A DNA stretch of 6,754 bases from an uncultured Lentisphaeria bacterium (GTDB taxonomy: Bacteria; Verrucomicrobiota; Lentisphaeria; Victivallales; Victivallaceae), in assembly GCA_903821255.1 (NCBI GenBank), contig CAIJKT010000771.1, forward strand, positions 1 to 6,754. The letters run 5' to 3'. This document shows, piece after piece, positions 1 to 4,911 of the stretch. The notes under the pieces are model-generated. The model did not search any database, was not told where the DNA came from, and saw nothing but the letters and a program-made list of their open reading frames with translations. The stretch's first letter is position 1. Every line of letters starts with the position of its first letter. The position numbers were made by a program, and so were the translations under genes.

Positions 1-84
1 CCCGAACAAAAGCAGATTCCTGACCATTCCCCCGATCAGCCCGAGCGCCGTCCGCTGGTCATCCGTAAATTTAAATCCAGTCAT
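1..84 (-). CDS. Partial CDS (N-terminal 28 codons), possible phage terminase large subunit or other P-loop ATPase
   Basis: A minus-strand reading frame starts with ATG at 84 and stays open to the left edge, so only 28 residues are visible. An AAGGA ribosome-binding site lies about 10 nt upstream, and a convincing promoter lies further upstream (148-175). The visible peptide contains FTDDQRTALGLIGG and ends in NLLLFG. In terminase large subunits of the PBSX type, a similar 'Q...hhhhFGG' segment leads directly into a Walker A motif such as SRSGKT. The Walker A itself would lie outside the window, so the terminase call is inference from a short stretch. An unrelated hypothetical protein is equally possible. 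That the gene is real is much better supported than its function. Confidence 0.5.
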   Translation of the reverse strand, partial: MTGFKFTDDQRTALGLIGGMVRNLLLFG

Positions 85-147
85 AAATCCAAATCCTTTT
101 TTATCCACAAAAAAACAAAATGATAACATTAAAAAATTTAACAATCA

Positions 148-175
148 ATTATCTATAATATAGGAAAAGTGTCAA
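148..175 (-). promoter_or_regulatory. Sigma-70-type promoter for the minus-strand gene at the left edge
   Basis: On the minus strand there is a perfect -35 hexamer TTGACA (175-170), a 16-nt spacer, and a -10 hexamer GATAAT (153-148) that matches consensus at five of six positions. Transcription would start near position 141, giving a leader of about 57 nt before the ATG at 84. The surrounding DNA is very AT-rich. Confidence 0.5.
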
Positions 176-269
176 TTTAATATTGTGTTAATGCTTATCA
201 ATAAATTATTTAAGTGCGTTTTATTTGCTGTAGAATGTTACCAGCCGCAGGCGTGAAACGAAAGCCTGT

Positions 270-351
270 GAGCGCCGGTCGTCTGACCGGCTTTGGGCTG
301 TTTGCTCCCGGATCGAATAAATTCGAAAAGCCGGTCAGGCGACCGGCGCTC
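270..351. repeat. Long inverted repeat with self-complementary arms (bistable hairpin)
   Basis: The left arm (270-294) and right arm (327-351) are 25 nt each and complementary at 24 of 25 positions. The single exception (282/339) would be a G-U pair in RNA. The 32-nt loop contains a smaller palindrome, TCGAATAAATTCGA (313-326). Each arm is also a hairpin on its own: GCCGGTC-GTCT-GACCGGC (274-291) and GCCGGTC-AGGC-GACCGGC (330-347). The segment can therefore fold either as one long stem or as two short ones. It resembles REP- or MITE-like intergenic repeats. Weak complementarity between about 226-240 and 376-389 suggests that the whole unit may span roughly 226-389. Confidence 0.75.
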
Positions 352-357
352 CCGGGG

Positions 358-374
358 TGGATGCCGCCGGCATC
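358..374. repeat. Short GC-rich hairpin
   Basis: GGATGCC-GCC-GGCATCC forms a perfect 7-bp stem with a 3-nt loop, 6 nt after the long inverted repeat at 270-351. It is not followed by a T-run on either strand, so it is not a typical intrinsic terminator. It is probably part of the same intergenic repeat unit. Confidence 0.6.
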
Positions 375-400
375 CAACGTTTATAGCACAACAGCCCGTG

Positions 401-423
401 GATCGTACGATCCCGGCGGGATC
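401..423. repeat. Two overlapping palindromes; second motif recurs at 461-471
   Basis: GATCGTACGATC (401-412) is a perfect 12-nt palindrome. It overlaps GATCCC-GGC-GGGATC (409-423), a 6-bp hairpin. The 11-mer CCCGGCGGGAT occurs at 412-422 and again at 461-471, a spacing of 49 nt. This extends the palindrome cluster that begins near 226. No function can be assigned. Confidence 0.55.
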
Positions 424-752
424 GCAGACAGACTTGATTGTTTTTCTATAGACGTGTTACCCCGGCGGGATAATGGAGTTTTTTTGCTTGCATTTCGCGG
501 AACATAAAGCATGTTAAAGCAAGGTGGTTGCGGTAGGTGATTCGGACTGTTTGCCCCAATATGGGAGTTAAAGGATTTAGAGTTTTTTAAGCTAAAATGA
601 ACAATGTTTCGCAGGAAAAGGTTAAATTAAAGCTTATTTTCAAATCTTGCGACTGAAAATATTAAAATAAGACATGTAAATAAACGATAAATCAATGGAT
701 ATGTACATAAAAAATGAAAATAAAGTGGACAGACCCCGATATAAATAGTTTC

Positions 753-1529
753 ATGCCTAAATACCCAAACATGATAATGACTTTGGGCCTTGCATTACTA
801 TTATCTGGTTGTTCTGGATGTAGCAGTGTTCCGGAGCCAGATTTCCTCGCGGATGCTCCGATTGGCAATAAGGAATACCGCGAGGCTAACAAGATGAAAC
901 ACAAAATGCTAAGCAAAGAGTGCGCAATATCGGGATGGTATTATCTAGGTAGCTATTTCAACAAGAATTCTTGGATACCTGAAACCTTGATTCCTTCAAT
1001 TAACTGGTCATATGTTGCACAGGCAATGGAATGTTTCAATGATTGTTGGTTTTTTGACAATGAAAACTATCAGGCTTATTGGGGAGCGGGGGTAGTGCGT
1101 GGAGTTCAGGCGACTTTTACCGACGATCCGTTGCTCGCAGAAAAATATTTGAAACAAAGCGCTGAGTTTATGCTTATGGCAATGAAACATAATGTTCCCG
1201 CTAATCAGGTCAATAACTTGAACATTGACTTGGCCAATGCCTACAATGGTTTGGGAGCATTTTATGTGAAAACGTCTAAAAAAGAATTAGCGGATGCCTA
1301 TCTTGCTTCTGCGCGGGAAATTCTGTTTGATGTCACAAAAAAGGAACCTCAGAACGGTCGGGCATTTTATCTATTGGCCGCGACATCTTTCTATCAAGGA
1401 AAATACGCAGAGGCGAAGCAACTGGCGGAACAGGCTAAAAATAAACATTTCAAGGTTCCAGATGATTTTCTTAAGGACCTTTCAAGTAAAATCGCTGCCT
1501 CCCCTGTGCTACCCCAGAAGTTAAAATAG
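753..1529 (+). CDS. Exported lipoprotein with TPR-like helical repeats
   Basis: This 258-residue protein has a type II signal peptide: MPKYPN, a hydrophobic stretch, then lipobox L-S-G-C with the lipidated Cys at residue 20 and a second Cys at 23. The rest is helical, with TPR-like signatures at about 91-148 (AYWGAGVVRG; LAEKYLKQSAEFML), 157-197 (LANAYNGLGAFY; ADAYLASAREIL) and 203-232 (AFYLLAATSFYQGKYAEAKQ). The likely role is a membrane-anchored protein-interaction module; the exact function is unknown. It vaguely resembles the TPR lipoprotein T-component of some TRAP transporters, but no transporter genes are nearby. The frame can also start at 714, adding 13 residues. I prefer 753 because it gives a normal signal peptide, but neither start has a good Shine-Dalgarno sequence, so the start is uncertain. 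The gene is more AT-rich than the two genes downstream. Confidence 0.8.
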   Translation: MPKYPNMIMTLGLALLLSGCSGCSSVPEPDFLADAPIGNKEYREANKMKHKMLSKECAISGWYYLGSYFNKNSWIPETLIPSINWSYVAQAMECFNDCWFFDNENYQAYWGAGVVRGVQATFTDDPLLAEKYLKQSAEFMLMAMKHNVPANQVNNLNIDLANAYNGLGAFYVKTSKKELADAYLASAREILFDVTKKEPQNGRAFYLLAATSFYQGKYAEAKQLAEQAKNKHFKVPDDFLKDLSSKIAASPVLPQKLK

Positions 1530-1552
1530 GAACCCGGTATTTTGGTGTTTGC

Positions 1553-1580
1553 TTAGCTTGAAGACCAATTATTTTATAAC
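1553..1580 (+). promoter_or_regulatory. Possible promoter upstream of the HEAT-repeat-like gene
   Basis: A -10-like TATAAC (1575-1580, five of six consensus positions) lies 16 nt after a weak -35-like TTAGCT (1553-1558, three of six). It falls in the 90-nt gap after the lipoprotein gene and would give a leader of roughly 33 nt before the ATG at 1620. The downstream pair could therefore be transcribed separately from the lipoprotein gene. The -35 is poor, so this is tentative. Confidence 0.28.
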
Positions 1581-1619
1581 TTATTGAATGTGTATTACTT
1601 GAAAATAGAGGTCCTTTTT

Positions 1620-2567
1620 ATGCGTTTTATTAGATTGACATTGTTTGTCGGGTTATTGGTTGCTTGGTATTCTGGGTATGGACAGGATATTGTTAAAAAC
1701 GAAAAATCAGTTGCGCCGGTGAATCCGGTTCCGTTACCGGCAAAGGCAACGCAACCAACCACTACGGTAGAGAAAAATGCCGAAGTTCTGTTGTCGGATA
1801 ATATCAAACTGATTATCGGGCAAGGCGAAACCAGAAACTATTATGTTCGTGTCCGCGAGATTCACAATTTGAAAAAGAATCTATCGCCGGAACAGGTTGA
1901 CGCACTGTACAGGTTCCTGTATGAGAAGCTGGAGAAACAGGAATTGCCGGATTTGCAGTTTAACGGACTGAAGAACGAGATTGTCGTGGAGCTGATGAAG
2001 CAAACCATCAAGCCTGAAGCACTGTCCGGCCATCTGGTCGCCATGTATTACGACAAATCATTCGATCCAACCTGGCGCGACTACTGTGTGCAGTTCTTCG
2101 GCAAATGGTATCCTAACGCTCCGGACAACAAAGACAGACACGCCATGTATGACGGTCTGTTTGAAGCGGTGAAAGAGGTTGACGGCAGCATTGCCGGAGC
2201 TGCGCTTGCCCAGCTTTCCTTTCTCTCTGGTGCTCCGGGTTTCGAGCGCGACCGCAACCGGGTTTCCGATCTGGCCTGCGGGGTGCTGACTGACCCTAAG
2301 TGTTCGCCCCGCAGCCGCATCGTGGCAATGCAGGTTTGCGCCGAACTCCGCAACAAAAAAGCCTTGCCGATAGCCCGCGAAGCCGCTCAGGACGGCAATG
2401 ACATCAGTTTTAAAATGGCCTCAATGGCCGCCATCGGCGCACTAGGCGACCCCGGTGACCTGCCGCTGTTGAATCACTACAGGAGCAGCAGCGACATGCG
2501 TCTAAGCGGTCCCGCCAAAGCCGCCATCGCCAAAATCAACAAGAACTATAAGCTTTCCAAGTATTGA
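1620..2567 (+). CDS. Exported HEAT-repeat-like protein of unknown function
   Basis: This 315-residue protein starts at an ATG with a good Shine-Dalgarno GAGGT 7 nt upstream; an upstream ATG at 1584 lacks a site and would bury the signal peptide. Residues 1-21 form a Sec signal peptide (MRFIRLTLFVGLL core) with likely cleavage after SGYG, and mature QDIVKNEKS follows. A Pro/Thr/Ala-rich linker runs to about residue 50. The middle is helical without a recognised motif. Residues 229-308 show HEAT-like helical pairs (SRIVAMQVCAELRN; FKMASMAAIGALGDPGDLPLL; GPAKAAIAKI). The protein is probably a periplasmic scaffold, and no catalytic residues stand out. Its first 33 codons closely match those of the next gene, 15 nt downstream, which suggests an operon and a common origin for the export module. 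The 5' part is AT-rich compared with the rest. Confidence 0.82.
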   Translation: MRFIRLTLFVGLLVAWYSGYGQDIVKNEKSVAPVNPVPLPAKATQPTTTVEKNAEVLLSDNIKLIIGQGETRNYYVRVREIHNLKKNLSPEQVDALYRFLYEKLEKQELPDLQFNGLKNEIVVELMKQTIKPEALSGHLVAMYYDKSFDPTWRDYCVQFFGKWYPNAPDNKDRHAMYDGLFEAVKEVDGSIAGAALAQLSFLSGAPGFERDRNRVSDLACGVLTDPKCSPRSRIVAMQVCAELRNKKALPIAREAAQDGNDISFKMASMAAIGALGDPGDLPLLNHYRSSSDMRLSGPAKAAIAKINKNYKLSKY

Positions 2568-2582
2568 ACATAAGGTGTTTAA

Positions 2583-4250
2583 ATGCGTTTCATTGAACTG
2601 ACGTTATTGACCGGATTGCTGATGTCCGGATATTCAGGGCATGGACAGGATGCTGTTAAAAACGAAAAATCAGCCGCTCCGTCTGCTGCTGCCGACTGCA
2701 AGGCTATCCTGGAAAAGTTTGTACAGGCATATGCAACGCTGGACGATAAGGCATTGACCGCACTGGCGGACAAGCCGGAAACCGTGGCGGCGACGTTCAA
2801 GGAGATGCAGGAGTTCAAGCAAGCCGGGATGTCGCCGGTGTTGACGATTACCCCACAGCAAACGCGCACAGAGAAAGAAATTACGGCGATTGATGCTCTG
2901 GTGTCGCTATCGGTCAAAGATAAGTATCTTTACCGCAACGGACCCGCTCTGTATATCTTCAAAGACGGCAAACTGGCCGTAATCAAGAAAAACTTCAATC
3001 CGGCCTTTGTCAGTTCATTCTGGCAGGCGGTATTACAGGCCGACAAGATCGGCGTTCTCGAATCCGCCGACCGCGCCAAAGAACTCAAGCTAACCTCGCT
3101 GCTGCCGGATGAAAAGCTGGACGGCAAAATCAGTTACCCGGACTGGCTGATTTATCAGGTCAGGTCTCCCGGCAAATATCTGATACCCTTGAAGAAAAGC
3201 CCGGACGGTTACGCCGTCATGGGGCAGTATTATCTGATTCCGGCATTGGGCAGTACCGATCCGAAGAAACTGGCTGATGCTTTCAAGCGTTACCGGGAGC
3301 TTAAGCCGGAAGCGGAACGCGCCTTCCTGAAAGAACTGCTGGCTGACGCCCCGTTGCATCCGGGTTTTGTTATGCTGGCCCAGCCGTGCATCGGCAATCT
3401 GGCCGCGATGGGTGAATTCAGAAACCCGCTGGAACTACAGGAGTTGAAATACTGGCAGGACATTTACGCCCGCAAGACAACGCCGACTGTCGCCAGGCGG
3501 CATCTGCTGCTGGTACTGTCCGCCAGCAACTTCCTGCAAAGCAAAGCCATCTTCACCGAAGCGTTGCAAGACCCGGAGTTAAGCGAATTCGCCGGAACCA
3601 TCTGGTACCGTAAGGACAAAACCGCCTTTGAGGAACTGATGATAAAGTGGCTGGGCGATCCGAAGTTGTGCCATTATGCATTGCAGAATTCGTCTTCGCT
3701 GTCCGGCAACCCGAAATATGTCGCCGCCGCCATGAAAGTCTTCGACCCCAAGAGCAAGGATAAGACCAGCCTGAAGTATTTCATGCCGGTGCTTTGCGCT
3801 CCCGATAACAGCAATGGCGAGAAGTTCGTCAAGACCTTTCTGGCCGAAGCTGCTAATCAGGATGATTTAGTGCTTTACCAGAAGACATTTGAAGCGATCT
3901 GTCATTTCAATCCGACCGGGTACGCTGAGGAGATAAAAACTTTCCTGAAAAATCATAAGAAGAACGAACTGCTGCTGAAAAGCACGGTATATCCGATGGC
4001 GCTGTTCTGCCTGTGCAAGTCCGGCGATCCCGCAGGCTACAAGGCCGCGCTGGACCATATCGCCAAAATCCAGGCGGTGGATGCCACCGGGAAGCATGAC
4101 CTCAACCAGGAAAAAGTGTTTATGATGGTTTTCTTCCAGTACGCTCCGCGCTATAAGAAGCTGGACCAGTTCAAGCAGGACTTCCTGGAAAAGCTGGCCG
4201 CACTGGAGAAAGCCAAGGCCAATACTAAAAAGGATGAGTCGAAGAAATGA
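2583..4250 (+). CDS. Large exported protein of unknown function, probably alpha-helical
   Basis: This 555-residue protein has a good ribosome-binding site (AAGGTG, 2572-2577) ahead of the ATG and starts 15 nt after the stop of the HEAT-like gene, so the two are very likely cotranscribed. A Sec signal peptide (MRFIELTLLTGLL core) ends near SGHG, and the mature protein begins QDAVKNEKS, as in its neighbour. Residues about 37-140 mix helices with strands (AIDALVSLSVKDKYLYRNG; ALYIFKDGKLAVIKK), perhaps an NTF2/SnoaL-like fold; that is a guess. From about 225 to the end it is almost all helix, consistent with an alpha-solenoid, and it ends in a Lys-rich tail (KKDESKK). I recognise no family. A 27-nt repeat begins 4 nt after the TGA, and its first bases form a second in-frame stop (TAA at 4254). 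Confidence 0.8.
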   Translation: MRFIELTLLTGLLMSGYSGHGQDAVKNEKSAAPSAAADCKAILEKFVQAYATLDDKALTALADKPETVAATFKEMQEFKQAGMSPVLTITPQQTRTEKEITAIDALVSLSVKDKYLYRNGPALYIFKDGKLAVIKKNFNPAFVSSFWQAVLQADKIGVLESADRAKELKLTSLLPDEKLDGKISYPDWLIYQVRSPGKYLIPLKKSPDGYAVMGQYYLIPALGSTDPKKLADAFKRYRELKPEAERAFLKELLADAPLHPGFVMLAQPCIGNLAAMGEFRNPLELQELKYWQDIYARKTTPTVARRHLLLVLSASNFLQSKAIFTEALQDPELSEFAGTIWYRKDKTAFEELMIKWLGDPKLCHYALQNSSSLSGNPKYVAAAMKVFDPKSKDKTSLKYFMPVLCAPDNSNGEKFVKTFLAEAANQDDLVLYQKTFEAICHFNPTGYAEEIKTFLKNHKKNELLLKSTVYPMALFCLCKSGDPAGYKAALDHIAKIQAVDATGKHDLNQEKVFMMVFFQYAPRYKKLDQFKQDFLEKLAALEKAKANTKKDESKK

Positions 4251-4254
4251 TTCT

Positions 4255-4281
4255 AACAGGGATTAATAGGATGGACAGGAT
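4255..4281 (+). repeat. 27-nt repeat copy R1 (three 9-nt units)
   Basis: The units are AACAGGGAT, TAATAGGAT and GGACAGGAT. The first is identical in all three copies in this window, and the others follow roughly RRACAGGAT. R1 is in direct orientation to R2 (180 nt downstream) and inverted relative to R3. It follows the stop codon of the 555-residue gene almost immediately. Confidence 0.8.
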
Positions 4282-4434
4282 TTTCCAAAGGCCGAGGTTG
4301 CCTTTTTGCAGGGTAAACCCGGACAGTTCCGGGTTCCCCCTCGCGACCCTCCTCCGGAACTTGATAGATACCCACCGTTCCGCCGGTGGATCACGTCTCC
4401 GTCCGACGGAGGGCGAAGTTTTTGGGGAACTTTT
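4282..4434. other. Hairpin-rich spacer between repeats R1 and R2
   Basis: This spacer contains a row of short stem-loops. They are AAAGGC/GCCTTT (4287-4305), AACCCGGA/TCCGGGTT (4316-4335), CCACCG/CGGTGG (4372-4389) and CTCCGTC/GACGGAG (4397-4411, 1-nt loop). An alternative 7-bp pairing joins GTTCCGG (4326-4332) to CCGGAAC (4354-4360). The first hairpin ends in five Ts (4303-4307) and could be a weak terminator for the exported-protein operon. An open frame at 4247-4492 crosses the region but looks repeat-derived. The spacer could be a structured RNA or the remains of an older insertion. Confidence 0.5.
4287..4307 (+). terminator. Weak candidate intrinsic terminator after the exported-protein operon
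   Basis: AAAGGC (4287-4292) and GCCTTT (4300-4305) form a 6-bp stem with a 7-nt loop, and Ts continue to 4307. It lies 37 nt after the stop of the 555-residue gene. The stem is short and part of the T-run is used in pairing, so efficiency would be low. Confidence 0.25.
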
Positions 4435-4461
4435 AACAGGGATAGACAGGATGAACAGGAT
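4435..4461 (+). repeat. 27-nt repeat copy R2 (three 9-nt units)
   Basis: The units are AACAGGGAT, AGACAGGAT and GAACAGGAT. R2 lies 27 nt upstream of the GxxExxY start codon and forms an inverted pair with R3 on the other side of that gene. Confidence 0.8.
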
Positions 4462-4488
4462 TTATATATATAAATACAGGCCTAAAGC

Positions 4489-4875
4489 ATGATACATGAA
4501 GATATCACAGAAAAGATCATCGGTTGTGCTTTTGAAGTGATTAATGAGTTGGGTTCTGGATTTTTAGAATCTGTCTACGAAAAGGCTATGATTATCGCAT
4601 TAAAGCAAAGATCGTTGAATGCTAAAAATCAATATCCAGTTGATGTATTTTTCAGAGATGAAAAGGCCGGTGAGTTTTATGCTGATATTCTGGTAGAGGG
4701 AAAGATCATAGTCGAACTTAAAGCCGTAAGAGCATTAGTGCCTGAACATCAGGCTCAGGTAATAAATTATCTCAGGGCTACCGGGATGAAAACCGGATTG
4801 TTAATTAACTTCGGCAATCCAAAATTAGAAGTCAGGAGGTTGAGTCTGAAATCAACCTCCGGAAATATTGCTTAA
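4489..4875 (+). CDS. GxxExxY-family protein (PD-(D/E)XK_3-like)
   Basis: This 128-residue protein matches the GxxExxY family (TIGR04256/PF13366 as I recall it). The N-terminal half has IIGCAFEVINELGSGFLESV followed by YEKAM, and the defining G-x-x-E-x-x-Y lies within GFLESVY. The central YADILVEGKIIVELKAV provides the Asp and E-x-K residues of a PD-(D/E)XK nuclease-like core, followed by HQAQVINYLRATG, typical of the family. A nuclease role is suspected for the fold, but family activity is, to my knowledge, not established. Length fits the usual 120-130 residues, although the last dozen residues (after VRRLSLK) look like an added tail encoded by a hairpin. The Shine-Dalgarno is weak (CAGG about 10 nt upstream). 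Inverted 27-nt repeats lie on both sides. Confidence 0.88.
   Translation: MIHEDITEKIIGCAFEVINELGSGFLESVYEKAMIIALKQRSLNAKNQYPVDVFFRDEKAGEFYADILVEGKIIVELKAVRALVPEHQAQVINYLRATGMKTGLLINFGNPKLEVRRLSLKSTSGNIA
4835..4860. repeat. Perfect 9-bp hairpin inside the 3' end of the GxxExxY gene
   Basis: GGAGGTTGA (4835-4843) pairs fully with TCAACCTCC (4852-4860) across an 8-nt loop. It lies in the last codons of the gene and encodes part of the unusual C-terminal tail. There is no T-run after it on either strand, so it is not a standard terminator. It could slow RNA 3'-end decay or be a leftover of an insertion. Confidence 0.55.
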
Positions 4876-4884
4876 TAAAAAATA

Positions 4885-4911
4885 ATCCTGTCCATCCTGT
4901 TCATCCCTGTT
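4885..4911 (-). repeat. 27-nt repeat copy R3 (inverted, three 9-nt units)
   Basis: Read on the minus strand, the units are AACAGGGAT, GAACAGGAT and GGACAGGAT. The first AA of the repeat is shared with the TAA stop codon of the minus-strand membrane-protein gene (4912-4910). R3 begins 9 nt after the GxxExxY stop codon. Confidence 0.8.

Larger units (their letters stand above)
176..752. other. Intergenic region with a palindrome cluster; no convincing gene
   Basis: This stretch of almost 580 nt holds no reading frame that looks protein-coding. An open frame at 214-507 runs through the GC-rich palindromes and has no plausible start signal. The first part (to about 225) is AT-rich. Positions 226-472 carry the GC-rich inverted repeats listed separately. 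From about 480 to 713 the DNA is AT-rich again and I see no clear structure. I found no convincing promoter for the lipoprotein gene downstream. Positions 722-737 hold AAAGTGGACAGACCCC just before the preferred lipoprotein start; it looks like non-coding or repeat-derived sequence. Confidence 0.6.
4435..4911 (+). mobile_element. Candidate GxxExxY cassette bounded by inverted 27-nt repeats
   Basis: R2 (4435-4461) and R3 (4885-4911, inverted) enclose one complete gene, the GxxExxY-family protein, in 477 bp. A third copy, R1 (4255-4281), lies outside on the left. The gene and its border repeats sit between the 3' ends of two convergent, unrelated genes, which looks like an insertion at a tolerated site. 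No transposase is present inside and I see no obvious target-site duplication. Calling it mobile is inference from the repeats and the patchy, multicopy occurrence I recall for this family. A locally amplified repeat with a resident gene is the alternative. Confidence 0.4.

Noticed and set aside
214..507. 97-codon open frame on the plus strand
   Set aside because: It is made up almost entirely of intergenic palindromes, has no ribosome-binding site and gives an Arg/Pro/Gly-rich peptide without domain features.
1584..1619. Upstream start of the HEAT-like protein
   Set aside because: It would place 12 residues before a clear signal peptide and lacks a ribosome-binding site, whereas the ATG at 1620 has GAGGT 7 nt upstream.
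1530..1619. Intrinsic terminator between the lipoprotein and HEAT-like genes
   Set aside because: I found no convincing stem followed by a T-run in this 90-nt gap.
2579..4097. Several minus-strand open frames opposite the 555-residue gene
   Set aside because: They are antisense shadows; the plus strand has a ribosome-binding site, a signal peptide and one uninterrupted long frame.
4255..4911. Three repeat copies as a CRISPR array
   Set aside because: The copies vary in sequence, differ in orientation, have spacings of about 150 and 420 nt, and no cas gene is present.
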